A stretch of 46,395 nt of DNA, taken from positions 1-46,395 of the forward strand of contig SLCK01000027.1 in the NCBI GenBank assembly GCA_007125845.1, written 5' to 3'. This stretch comes from Gemmatimonadota bacterium (GTDB lineage: Bacteria; Gemmatimonadota; Gemmatimonadetes; Longimicrobiales; Gaopeijiaceae). The position numbers and the translations under genes are program-made. Numbering within the stretch: position 1 is the first letter of the stretch; the number at the start of each line of letters is the position of its first letter. Shown here in pieces: positions 27,981 to 35,783 of this stretch. The notes beneath the pieces were generated by a model. It worked only from the letters and a program-made list of their open reading frames with translations. It did not search any database and was not told the DNA's origin.

Positions 27981-28754
27981 GTGAACGTACCGTACCCTTC
28001 TTCGTCGACGATGTCCTGGCGGTTTCTCCGCTCGGCACTGGAGTGCATCCGGCCGCCCGTGCGCGCGAGCCCCGCACCCTCGGAGTGGAACCCCGAAACA
28101 CCGGCGAGCGTGCTGCTCAGCGCTACCTGCCTTGAGTCCTTTGCGAACGAGGTGTCGTCGCTCACGGCGGCGTTCTTCTTCGATCGCCGAGTCGCCGCAT
28201 ACCTGTCGGCCGCAGATCGGGCGTCGGGCCTGCCCGACGGCTTCGTCGAAGGAGCCGTGGCTCGGATCCGAGACGATCCGGGAACAGGGGTCGATGCGCG
28301 GTTTCGCGATCTCCTGGACGCGGTGGGTGGGAAGCGGCCGGCCGTCCTCAAGGAGCTTGCCCTTCTGGGCGAATTGCGGGACGCACTCGTGCACCAGCGG
28401 GCTTGTGACATCCCCGCCGTAGATCGCGAACACGAGACGATCCGCTTCTTTCAGAATCCCCCTCCAGCCTTTCGTCGACTCCGGCTCGTGACATTTCACG
28501 GGCGACCCTTGTTGGGGAAGGACATCCCGAACGACGAGTCGAGCTGGACGGTTCGCGTATCCACCGGCGCTGTCGGACTCTGGGCCCTCGAGTCGACGGT
28601 CGTCGCGATTACGCACCTCCTCGATGGGCTTCCCGGGGGGGCGTACCGGGAAGCCGTGGTGGGGGCGTACCGGCCACCGGGCGTCGCCTCCGAGACGGTG
28701 TTTCACGAATTGGAGGGTGAGCTGGCCGCACTCCGGCCTCATGTGCTTACCTGA
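27981..28754 (+). CDS. Hypothetical protein with a HEPN-like R-x4-H motif
   Basis: 257 residues from GTG 27981, which has AAGGGGAG at good distance; ATG 28011 is the alternative start. I do not recognise a named family. The helical core begins SVLLSATCLESFANEVSSL and contains ELALLGELRDALVHQR, where Arg133 to His138 gives the R-x4-H signature of HEPN domains (many are RNases, often toxins or defence proteins). The later part (AVGLWALESTVVAITHLLDG) is another helix pair. No antitoxin-like or nucleotidyltransferase gene sits beside it, which would be the usual partner. The gene starts inside the repeat-bearing region after OsmC, so it may have arrived separately. Coding nature is likely; RNase activity is inference. 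Confidence 0.68.
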   Translation: MNVPYPSSSTMSWRFLRSALECIRPPVRASPAPSEWNPETPASVLLSATCLESFANEVSSLTAAFFFDRRVAAYLSAADRASGLPDGFVEGAVARIRDDPGTGVDARFRDLLDAVGGKRPAVLKELALLGELRDALVHQRACDIPAVDREHETIRFFQNPPPAFRRLRLVTFHGRPLLGKDIPNDESSWTVRVSTGAVGLWALESTVVAITHLLDGLPGGAYREAVVGAYRPPGVASETVFHELEGELAALRPHVLT

Positions 28755-28821
28755 GATCGCGCTGCGGTCGGCCGTCCCCGGAGACTGCGGGCGGGCAGCC
28801 CACCCTCCATCCACCGTCCCT

Positions 28822-28847
28822 GCCTATGGGGAGGACCCCGCATAGGC
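28822..28847 (+). terminator. Stem-loop between the HEPN-like gene and the transporter
   Basis: GCCTATG (28822-28828) pairs with CATAGGC (28841-28847), and GG next to it with CC inside. No U tract. It could end the HEPN-like transcript. Confidence 0.4.
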
Positions 28848-28857
28848 CTTGCCTGGA

Positions 28858-28887
28858 TTGACAATCGCTTCTGGGCGTGCGCAAGAT
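28858..28887 (+). promoter_or_regulatory. Possible promoter giving a leaderless transporter mRNA
   Basis: TTGACA at 28858-28863 is a consensus -35 box. An 18-base spacer leads to CAAGAT (3 of 6 to consensus). Transcription would begin close to ATG 28895, which lacks a ribosome binding site. The weak -10 keeps this tentative. Confidence 0.35.
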
Positions 28888-28894
28888 CTCTCCC

Positions 28895-31150
28895 ATGTCC
28901 GTACCCCCGCCAGCCGCCCCAGACCCCTCGTCCCCCCGCCATTCGGGCCGGACGAGACGCAGGCCTCCTCCGGGAGGGGCCGGCCTCGGCACCTTCGGAG
29001 GCGTGTTCACCCCATCGATCCTGACGATCCTTGGGGTGATCATGTACCTGCGTTTCGGCTGGGTAGTCGGGAACGTGGGCCTCCTCGGGACCCTCCTGAT
29101 CGTGGTGATGTGCAGCGGGCTGACGTTCCTCACGGCCCTGTCGATGGCCTCGATTGCCACGGACCGCCGAGTGCGCACCGGGGGCGCCTACTACATGATC
29201 AGCCGCTCCCTGGGCATAGAGACTGGCGGCGCCGTTGGGATCCCCCTTTTCTTCGCCCTGGCGCTCTCGATGGCGCTCTACGTGATCGGATTTGCGGAGA
29301 TCCTCACGGACGTGTTTCCGATGCTCGACCCGCGTTGGGTGGGCATCGCGACGGCGATCGCGGTCGCGGGCCTCGCGATTCGGTCGGCCGACCTCGCGAT
29401 CCGGAGCCAGTACGTCGTGATGGCCGTGATCGCACTCTCACTGCTTTCGTTCTTCCTCGGAGGACCGGTAGAGGAGAGTCAGCTCGAGCTGACGGGAACC
29501 GCTCCGCCTCAACTCAGGGAGGGCTTCTGGGTGGTCTTCGCCGTCTTCTTTCCGGCGGTGACCGGGATCGAGGCCGGGGTGAACATGTCGGGCGACCTCA
29601 GGGATCCGGCGCGATCCATTCCCCGCGGAACGCTGGCTGCGCTGGGCGTGGGCTTCATCATATACATGACGATGCCCTTCTTCCTGAGCATGTGGGCAGA
29701 CAGCGCCACGTTGATCGAAGATCCCCTCATCATGCGTCGGATGGCGTTCTGGGGGCCGCTGATCCTTCTCGGTGCCTGGGGGGCTACTCTCTCCAGCGCG
29801 ATGGGCAGCGTGCTTGGAGCTCCCCGGGTGCTTCAGGCCCTGGCCCGCGACGGAGTCCTCCCGGCCTCACTGCGCTTCCTCGGCCGTGGGAGCGGGGAGA
29901 CCGACGCTCCGAGAATTGGGACGATCGTCACTCTGGGAATCGCCCTCGTGGCGATCTACTTCGGCGACTTGAACGCGGTTGCCCCCATCCTGACGATGTT
30001 CTTCCTCACCTCCTACATGACGGTGAACTTCGCGGCGGCGGTCGAGGGATTCCTGAGGAGTCCTTCCTTCCGCCCCGCATTCCGGGTCCACTGGACGCTC
30101 TCGGCGGTGGGTGCGCTCGGGTGTCTCCTGGTCATGTTCCTCATCAACGCGATCGCCACGATCGTGGCCGCCACCGTTGTGGTCATCGTCTTCATCTGGC
30201 TGAAGCGGCGAGGGCTCGAAGGGGCGTGGGGGGACGTGCGCAATGGGATCTGGCTGGCCCTGGTCCGCATGGGATTGCTCCGGCTCGGCGACCGGGACGA
30301 TGCCCGCAACTGGCGGCCCCATCCCCTCGTGCTTTCCGGTGAGCCGACGCGGCGATGGCCCCTGGTGGACTTCGCGAACGCTATCACGCACAAGCGGGGA
30401 CTGGTGACGATAGCGAGCGTGCTCCCCGAAGAGGCGGAGGGACTCGGCCGCCAGGCCGACATTGAAGCCGACATCCAGGAGTACCTCCAAGGCAGAGGGG
30501 TGGAGGCCTTCGTGAGGCTCGTCTCCGCGCCCGACCCGTACACGGGCGCGCGCAGGCTGGTGGAAATCTACGGCTTCGGCCGCCTCATTCCGAACACGGT
30601 GATCCTGGGCGCGAGCGAGCACGTGGAGCGCAGAGACCGCTACTGTGAGATGATCGAAATCTTCCACCGCAAGCGTCGGAACGTGATCATCATCCGCGAC
30701 CCGGACGACATCGGCTTCACCGACCGCCGGCGCATCGACGTGTGGTGGGGCGGTCTACAGGCGAATGGGGCGCTCATGCTCCTGCTCGCCTACCTCCTGC
30801 GGACGAACGTGGACTGGCAGGAGGCGGAGGTCCATCTCAAGCTTGCGGTCCGCTCCGAGGAAGGGGCCCGGAAGGCGCGGGCCGGGCTGCAGGAGCTCGT
30901 GAAGGACCTTCGAATTGGAGAGACCCGTGTCGATGTTCTCGTGACCGGGGACCGCCCGTTCAAGGATGTACTCCGGGAGGCGTCGGCAGACGCCGACATC
31001 GTCTTCCTGGGTATGGCCGAACCCGGCACGGATTTTCGGGCATATTACGACCGCCTCCAGGTCATGTCCGAAGGGCTTCCCCCCACCGCCTTCGTGTTGG
31101 CCGCCGGAACCCTCGAGTTCTCCGAGGTTCTCGTGGATCGGGCTCGCTGA
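28895..31150 (+). CDS. APC-superfamily SLC12-like (cation-chloride cotransporter) permease
   Basis: 751 residues from ATG 28895. Twelve or so membrane helices occupy residues 25-455, opening with the family signature GTFGGVFTPSILTILGVIMY and including ASIATDRRVRTGGAYYMISR, FFPAVTGIEAGVNMSGDL and GAPRVLQALARDGVLP. The soluble C-terminal 300 residues (ITHKRGLVTIASVLPEEAEG, VDVWWGGLQANGALMLLLAY-like part) match the regulatory domain of SLC12 proteins, so this is a full-length member, not a short amino-acid permease. Eukaryotic relatives move Na, K and Cl together; bacterial substrates are mostly unknown. No ribosome binding site precedes ATG 28895; a TTGACA at 28858 with a weak -10 at 28882 would place the transcript start almost on the ATG. 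Confidence 0.88.
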   Translation: MSVPPPAAPDPSSPRHSGRTRRRPPPGGAGLGTFGGVFTPSILTILGVIMYLRFGWVVGNVGLLGTLLIVVMCSGLTFLTALSMASIATDRRVRTGGAYYMISRSLGIETGGAVGIPLFFALALSMALYVIGFAEILTDVFPMLDPRWVGIATAIAVAGLAIRSADLAIRSQYVVMAVIALSLLSFFLGGPVEESQLELTGTAPPQLREGFWVVFAVFFPAVTGIEAGVNMSGDLRDPARSIPRGTLAALGVGFIIYMTMPFFLSMWADSATLIEDPLIMRRMAFWGPLILLGAWGATLSSAMGSVLGAPRVLQALARDGVLPASLRFLGRGSGETDAPRIGTIVTLGIALVAIYFGDLNAVAPILTMFFLTSYMTVNFAAAVEGFLRSPSFRPAFRVHWTLSAVGALGCLLVMFLINAIATIVAATVVVIVFIWLKRRGLEGAWGDVRNGIWLALVRMGLLRLGDRDDARNWRPHPLVLSGEPTRRWPLVDFANAITHKRGLVTIASVLPEEAEGLGRQADIEADIQEYLQGRGVEAFVRLVSAPDPYTGARRLVEIYGFGRLIPNTVILGASEHVERRDRYCEMIEIFHRKRRNVIIIRDPDDIGFTDRRRIDVWWGGLQANGALMLLLAYLLRTNVDWQEAEVHLKLAVRSEEGARKARAGLQELVKDLRIGETRVDVLVTGDRPFKDVLREASADADIVFLGMAEPGTDFRAYYDRLQVMSEGLPPTAFVLAAGTLEFSEVLVDRAR

Positions 31151-31522
31151 CCCTCGGACTTCCCAGCTCCATCTCCTCGTTCGCGCACCGCCTCCGGCAC
31201 TTTGTGCTGCATTCTGCACCGAGTTCCGCTTTTTGAGGCTCGCGGCGGTGCGATGGGCAGGCTGCGAAGTCCCGTTCCAGGGGGGCGCGGTCCATTTCGG
31301 GAAGGGGGAGAAAACGCCATAACCCTTCTGATACGGGGATCATGCTGGGATCGATCGGGCTCCCCGGGCCAGACCTGCCCCGGTCCGGGTACACCTCTTG
31401 CAAAATTCCCTGATCGAGGTGACTCGCGAGTGGCTCGAGATAGGAGCCGGGTGGTGACTGCGGATGCCTCCAGCCGGCCGTCGCATACGGGTCGGACCGA
31501 ACGCCGGAGAGAGGGGGGCGCC
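31151..31522. other. Gap between transporter and PAS gene
   Basis: 372 bases without a convincing gene; the overlapping open frames lack start sites and protein-like composition. I see no clear terminator or promoter. Its middle (31300-31420) is somewhat less GC-rich than its surroundings. Confidence 0.4.
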
Positions 31523-32191
31523 ATGAACGCGCAAGCTTTTGACATAGATGCCGAGCGTCTCGAGTCGATCCTCGAGGCGGTTACGGACCTGGTGATGATC
31601 GTGGGAGAGGACCGTAGCGTCCGCTACATCAACCGCGTCGAGCCCGGCTACGACCGGAGGATGTTTCTGGGCGTGAGCGCGGACGATCTGGTGGGACCCG
31701 AGTCACGGGGGATCTTCGAGTTGCATCTCGAGCTGGTTCTGGAGACCGGAGAGTCCACGGAATACGACGTCCGCGTGTCGATGCCCGACGGCTTCGAGGC
31801 CTGGTACCGGACATGGATGTCGCCCTTCCCGATCGAGGGAGACTCGGCCGCAGTCCTGCTGATTGCCCGGGACATCACGGAGCTGAAGTCCGAGGAAAAG
31901 GAGAGGGCGGACCTCAGGCAGCTTCTTCCGACATGCGCCTGGTGCCGGCGGATCCAGACCGAAGAGGGCGAGTGGGAGCTGGTCGAAGAGCTCCAGCCGA
32001 GAGTCGAGGATTCGAAGGCGGCACACGGATTGTGTCCGAACTGTCACCGGCGCAAGAAGGCTGGGTGGAACGATGGCCTGGAGGCTCCCGGCCGGGACTT
32101 CGGCTCGGTGCAGATTGCATGGGAGGCCGAAGGGAGTCGGGGGGCCCCGCTCCGGGAGTGGCGGGCGATGCCCGGAGGGGGAGCTCGGTGA
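31523..32191 (+). CDS. PAS-domain protein with Cys-x2-Cys ... HGLCPNC tail
   Basis: 222 residues; ATG 31523 follows GAGGGGGG, and the longer upstream frame is non-coding in character. A PAS domain fills residues 14-120 (ERLESILEAVTDLVMIVGED, FEAWYRTWMSPFPIEGDSAA, ARDITELKSEEKERADLRQL). The tail has Cys138-x2-Cys141, a central WELVEEL, and HGLCPNC with Cys171 and Cys174. That CxxC...HGxCPxC arrangement recurs in bacterial PAS and receiver proteins; it looks like a four-cysteine metal site, perhaps redox-sensing, with no output enzyme. There is no kinase or cyclase domain, so it must act through a partner. It overlaps the next gene by GTGA. Confidence 0.82.
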   Translation: MNAQAFDIDAERLESILEAVTDLVMIVGEDRSVRYINRVEPGYDRRMFLGVSADDLVGPESRGIFELHLELVLETGESTEYDVRVSMPDGFEAWYRTWMSPFPIEGDSAAVLLIARDITELKSEEKERADLRQLLPTCAWCRRIQTEEGEWELVEELQPRVEDSKAAHGLCPNCHRRKKAGWNDGLEAPGRDFGSVQIAWEAEGSRGAPLREWRAMPGGGAR

Positions 32192-32799
32192 GGTCCTTCG
32201 CGGGCGGGCTCACGTCCATGGCCATGATCGTGGGTGTCGGAGCCGCCTGTGGGCTTCTCGCGGACCGAGAGGAGGCTGAACTACTCCTCACGACCGACCG
32301 GACCGAGTACGTGGTGGCCCGGGTCTCCGAAGATGGTGTGACCGGGAGGTATGGGTTCGCCGTGGAGGTGCGCCTCGAAAACCGGGGCCGGGTCCCGATC
32401 TACCTTGGACGTTGCGGTCCCGAAAGCACGAGTCCGATCCACGGCGTGGCGTTCCTGGATGCCGGTGCAGGTGGCCTTGGCCACCACTCCGCCTACGTGA
32501 GAGGGTGGACTTGTCCAGACCGACAACCGGCGTTTCGGGTTGAGCCCGGGGAGGTCCGGATCGACACGCTGCGTCTTCGAGGGCCGAACCGAACTGACGG
32601 CCACACTGGCGTTCCGATCGGAGCGCTGGAAGGTCGGATGAAGCTGTTCTACCTCGTACAGGAGTGCGCCGAGCCGGAGGCCTGCGCCGTGACGGAGGAT
32701 GTAGGCTCGTCGAACCCCTTCCAGGTCATTCTTCCGGCGCACCTCCAGGCTGCCCGGTTTCCGGAGCCTCTCGCCTTCTCTCGCATAAGCCTTCCCTAG
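32188..32799 (+). CDS. Lipoprotein of unknown function
   Basis: 203 residues from GTG 32188, which overlaps the PAS stop (GTGA) and has GGAGG upstream; ATG 32218 is an internal alternative. The signal MAMIVGVGAACG gives a lipobox-like GAAC. The mature protein is a beta-sandwich type: YGFAVEVRLENRGRVPIYLG, then FRVEPGEVRIDTLRLRGPN, reminiscent of BsuPI-like proteinase-inhibitor domains, but too weak to name. It has four or so further cysteines (GRCG, WTCP, QECAEPEAC) that may form disulfides in the periplasm. Translational coupling to the PAS protein hints at a sensor pair. The stop TAG lies on an IS630-like terminus. Confidence 0.75.
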   Translation: MRSFAGGLTSMAMIVGVGAACGLLADREEAELLLTTDRTEYVVARVSEDGVTGRYGFAVEVRLENRGRVPIYLGRCGPESTSPIHGVAFLDAGAGGLGHHSAYVRGWTCPDRQPAFRVEPGEVRIDTLRLRGPNRTDGHTGVPIGALEGRMKLFYLVQECAEPEACAVTEDVGSSNPFQVILPAHLQAARFPEPLAFSRISLP

Positions 32800-32815
32800 T
32801 GTGGTGAGTCAGAGA
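32797..32815 (+). repeat. Solo IS630-like terminal sequence at a stop codon
   Basis: TAGTGTGGTGAGTCAGAGA starts with the lipoprotein's stop codon and is 14 of 19 identical to the IS630-type end at 14820. No transposase remnant or opposite end is visible in the 228 bases before TspO, so it is either a solo end left after deletion or a chance resemblance. Confidence 0.4.
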
Positions 32816-33027
32816 TTTGCCGGCATTCGTGACCCGGCGCATCCAAGGTGGTGGCGTGGTCGGGCCGGGTCGGGTACTCTGGTCGCCAGCCGCATCCAGT
32901 GGAGGAGGATGCCGCCGAGCCTGGATCTCTCGGGAGGGCCCCGCATGCCACACCGGACCGACCTGCGTCGGCACGTTCGACTCCCCATTCGCATGTCGTG
33001 CTCGCATCGTGGTGGGGTGGGGATTCG

Positions 33028-33495
33028 ATGAGGGCACTCGACGCGATCGGACTGGTCGCCTGGATCCTGGTGTGCTACGTGGTGGCGGCGATTGGGGCCC
33101 AATTCGAGCCCGGAGTGTGGTACGAGGCGATCGCGAAACCGGCATGGACTCCTCCAGACCGATTGTTCGGTCCGGTTTGGGGAGTCCTGTACGTCATGAT
33201 GGCGGTGGCGGCCTGGGTGGTTTGGAGGAGGGGAGGCTTCATCTCGCACCCTCTTCCCCTGTCGCTGTTCATGGTGCAGCTCGTGCTCAACGCGGCATGG
33301 TCATGGCTCTTCTTCGGTCTCAACCGCCCCGGGGTCGCTCTACTCGGCTTGTGCCTTCTGCTTGGCGCGGTGGCCGCAACACTCCTCCTCTTCTGGCGAG
33401 TGCAGCGGGTGGCCGGGGCCCTTCTCGCTCCTTACCTCCTCTGGATTTCATTCGCCACGGCCCTCAATTTCGAAATCTGGCGACTGAACGCCTGA
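33028..33495 (+). CDS. tspO: TspO/MBR-family membrane protein
   Basis: 155 residues from ATG 33028 (GGTGGGGTGGGG upstream); the open frame further left has no start site. The TspO signature is well kept: AIAKPAWTPPDRLFGPVWGV, then LYVMMAVAAWVVWRRGG, LVLNAAWSWLFFGL and ATALNFEIWRLN. Five membrane helices bind tetrapyrroles and sterol-like ligands; bacterial TspO affects porphyrin handling and stress responses. It starts about 230 bases after a possible IS630 end, and a GNAT gene follows after 40 bases, probably in the same transcript. Confidence 0.95.
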   Translation: MRALDAIGLVAWILVCYVVAAIGAQFEPGVWYEAIAKPAWTPPDRLFGPVWGVLYVMMAVAAWVVWRRGGFISHPLPLSLFMVQLVLNAAWSWLFFGLNRPGVALLGLCLLLGAVAATLLLFWRVQRVAGALLAPYLLWISFATALNFEIWRLNA

Positions 33496-33535
33496 AGGGG
33501 GCCATAGAGGCCGCACAGGGGAAGGAGGTTGTGTA

Positions 33536-34036
33536 ATGGGTGAGTTGGAGGTGGTCGAGATGACGCCGGGGGATTGGGAGGCTGTACGAGAGATCTATCG
33601 GGAGGGGATCGCGACAGGACACGCCACATTCGAGACCGAGGTGCCGGAATGGGAGGCTTGGGATCGGGGACACCTCGGCACCCCCCGCCTCGTCCTGCGT
33701 GCGGGCGAGGAAATACTCGGCTGGGCGGCGCTGTCCGCAGTTTCCGGGCGGTGCGTATATGCGGGAGTGGCGGAGGTGAGCATCTACGTCGCGGCGAGCG
33801 CTCGGGGACGTGGGGTCGGCTCGACCCTGCTACGGGACCTGGTCCGGCGATCCGAGGAGGAGGGGATCTGGACCCTCCAGGCCGGAATCTTCCCGGAGAA
33901 CCGAGGGAGTCTCGCCCTGCACCGAAATGCGGGATTCCGAGAAGTGGGGACACGCGAGCGGGTGGGGAAACTGGAGGGGAAGTGGAGAGACGTCGTTCTC
34001 CTGGAGCGGAGGAGCGGCAAGGTCGGGGTGGATTGA
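33536..34036 (+). CDS. GNAT N-acetyltransferase, phosphinothricin acetyltransferase-like
   Basis: 166 residues; GGAGG lies 7 bases before ATG 33536. The start MTPGDWEAVREIYREGIATG and the acceptor-side TFETEVPEWEAWDR are those of the Pat/Bar/YwnH group, and EVSIYVAASARGRGVGSTLL holds the acetyl-CoA loop (RGRGVG). PGIFPENRGSLALHRNAGF-type sequence follows (here AGIFPENRGSLALHRNAGF). These enzymes acetylate methionine sulfone, sulfoximine and phosphinothricin-like or related amino compounds. Co-transcription with TspO is likely from the 40-base gap. Confidence 0.92.
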   Translation: MGELEVVEMTPGDWEAVREIYREGIATGHATFETEVPEWEAWDRGHLGTPRLVLRAGEEILGWAALSAVSGRCVYAGVAEVSIYVAASARGRGVGSTLLRDLVRRSEEEGIWTLQAGIFPENRGSLALHRNAGFREVGTRERVGKLEGKWRDVVLLERRSGKVGVD

Positions 34037-34250
34037 TCGGGGGTTGCAACCGCACAATCCGGTCGAGCCGTGACGTGGTGGGGCGTTCGGGGCCAGTCGG
34101 ACAGGGGGATGGAGACGGACCTTCCTCGCGCGAGCACTTCGACCGCAAGAAGCGGATGGCACCGAGATTCGGGATCCGGTAGCTTCGTCGCCAACCGTGT
34201 GAAAGGGGGAGTCGGACGAAGCGTGGACGCGATCCTGGAGAGAAGCGAAG

Positions 34251-35402
34251 ATGTCGAAGCCGGCCGCAGGCGGGCGCACGCCCGAGAGCGAACCCGAGTC
34301 GTGGAAGGCCGTACTGGCGAGGTGTACTGCGTCGGAAGGGCGTCTCGTCTACGCGGTGCGGACTACCGGCGTCTATTGTCGACCTACCTGTCCGGCGCGC
34401 CGGCCGGTCCCCGGCAATGTGAGCTTCTTTGCCTCCCCCGGTGAAGCGGAGTCGGCCGGCTACCGGGCATGCCTTCGGTGCCGGCCGCGGCAGAGTGGGA
34501 CAATGGCGGGCGATGGCCCGGTGAACAATGCGCTGCGCTTTCTCGAGGACCATCTGGATGAGCGGGTAACGCTCAATCGACTTGGGGAGGAAGTGGGCCT
34601 GAGCGCCGCATACCTGCAGAGGACGTTCACTTCGCGGGTCGGTATGTCCCCCAGAGTGTACCAGCACGCCAGGAGGCTGCAACGATTTCGAAGGCGGGTG
34701 CGTGAGGGGTTCACCGTGAGCCGGGCGACCTTCGAGGCCGGGTTCGAGTCGAGCCGGGCCCTCTATGAGCGGGCCGACGAGGAGCTGGGGATGACTCCGG
34801 GAAGGTACCGCCGCGGTGGAGAGGGCCTATGCATCCGGTTTGCCGCCACCGGGTCCCCTCTGGGAAAGCTGTTGGTTGGGGCAACCTCGAAGGGCGTCTG
34901 CTGGGTTGGGTTGGGAGATTCCTCCCGGGAGTTGGAGCGGGAGCTGCGGTTGGACTTGCCCCGTGCTGATCTGGTGAGGGACGACGATGGGCTCAGGGGG
35001 TGGGTCGACGCGGTGGTGAAGGAGGTGGCGGGCGCTTCGCCGGAAGGTGCCGTACCGCTCGACCTGCAGGGGACGGTCTTCCAGCTTCGGGTTTGGAGAA
35101 AGTTGATGGAGATTCCTCCCGGAGAGACCCGGTCTTACGGGGCGGTGGCAGCGGAAATCGGACGGCCAGCCGCTGCACGAGCGGTAGCGGGTGCATGCGC
35201 GAAGAACCGCGTGGCGGTCCTCGTGCCCTGCCATCGTGTCGTGCCGGTGGGGGGGGGGATCGGCGGGTACCGGTGGGGCGGCGAGCGCAAGAGAGTGCTC
35301 CTGGCTCGAGAGGAGGATCCGGACAGGGTCCTCCGTCCGGAGGGTCAGCGGTCCGGTGCGACGACGAGCTCTTCGGCCGGGCCGTCGACCAGGAGATCGT
35401 AG
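34251..35402 (+). CDS. ada: Ada: O6-alkylguanine-DNA methyltransferase and transcription regulator
   Basis: 383 residues. Domains in order: N-terminal zinc/methyl-phosphotriester acceptor (about 18-85) with GVYCRPTCPARRP and YRACLRCRP supplying the four Zn-Cys; an AraC-type helix-turn-helix (about 90-190, LNRLGEEVGLSAAYLQRTFT, then FEAGFESSRALYERADEELG); and the C-terminal methyltransferase with the acceptor Cys in VLVPCHRVVPVGGGIGGYRW. The protein repairs alkylated DNA and, once methylated at the N-terminus, activates alkylation-response genes. The last 25 residues (Ser/Gly-rich) go past the usual end and overlap a convergent gene by 58 bases. No alkA/alkB neighbour is present. Confidence 0.95.
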   Translation: MSKPAAGGRTPESEPESWKAVLARCTASEGRLVYAVRTTGVYCRPTCPARRPVPGNVSFFASPGEAESAGYRACLRCRPRQSGTMAGDGPVNNALRFLEDHLDERVTLNRLGEEVGLSAAYLQRTFTSRVGMSPRVYQHARRLQRFRRRVREGFTVSRATFEAGFESSRALYERADEELGMTPGRYRRGGEGLCIRFAATGSPLGKLLVGATSKGVCWVGLGDSSRELERELRLDLPRADLVRDDDGLRGWVDAVVKEVAGASPEGAVPLDLQGTVFQLRVWRKLMEIPPGETRSYGAVAAEIGRPAAARAVAGACAKNRVAVLVPCHRVVPVGGGIGGYRWGGERKRVLLAREEDPDRVLRPEGQRSGATTSSSAGPSTRRS

Positions 35403-35758
35403 CGATGAGAAGCTTCCTGCCAATCAGGTGTCTGCCAGTGGAGGCCGGCGGGAGCGTGAAGGACCGAGGTCCCTGACACCCAGAGGTCCCGGGCCGGACC
35501 CAGGATTCGCAGGCGCACGGCGGAGTCCGGGAAGGGAAGTAGGATCGTGACGTCGGAGAGAGGCCCTTCGAATCTGATGCTCGAGTGACCCCTGGCGGCG
35601 GGCAGCCGAATCTCCGCATGGCTCAGAGGCCCGCCCATGCGAAGATGAGAAGGCTCGAGACCGGGATCGAGGTCGAGTAGCTTGGACATGGGCGATGGTT
35701 GCCGTGGGGAGAGGGAATCCACCTGAAACGCTTCGGGTGCAGTAGGCTTGAGAATCAA
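35345..35758 (-). CDS. Small protein with a toastrack/LiaF-like beta repeat
   Basis: 137 residues from TTG 35758 (AAAGGA close upstream); ATG 35689 is a shorter alternative. No signal or membrane helix. The repeats MGGPLSHAEIRLPAARGHSS, FEGPLSDVTILLPFPDSAVR and YDLLVDGPAEELVVAP resemble rungs of the beta-solenoid or toastrack domain found in LiaF/DUF4097-type proteins, but it is shorter than those, so it may be a lone domain. It is divergent from the MarR gene and shares the palindromic operator region, so MarR may control it. The 3' end overlaps ada on the other strand by 58 bases. Confidence 0.65.
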   Translation of the reverse strand: MILKPTAPEAFQVDSLSPRQPSPMSKLLDLDPGLEPSHLRMGGPLSHAEIRLPAARGHSSIRFEGPLSDVTILLPFPDSAVRLRILGPARDLWVSGTSVLHAPAGLHWQTPDWQEASHRYDLLVDGPAEELVVAPDR

Positions 35759-35771
35759 GTTCCTTTATAAT
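35747..35771. promoter_or_regulatory. MarR-type operator and promoter between divergent genes
   Basis: CTTGA-GAA-TCAAG (35747-35759) is a perfect 5-bp palindrome. A consensus -10 box TATAAT at 35766-35771 follows for the MarR gene, 12 bases before its GTG start. No good -35 lies at normal distance, so activity may be weak or need help. A MarR dimer bound here would block both divergent genes, the usual autoregulation pattern. Confidence 0.6.
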
Positions 35772-35783
35772 CATGAGACTAGC

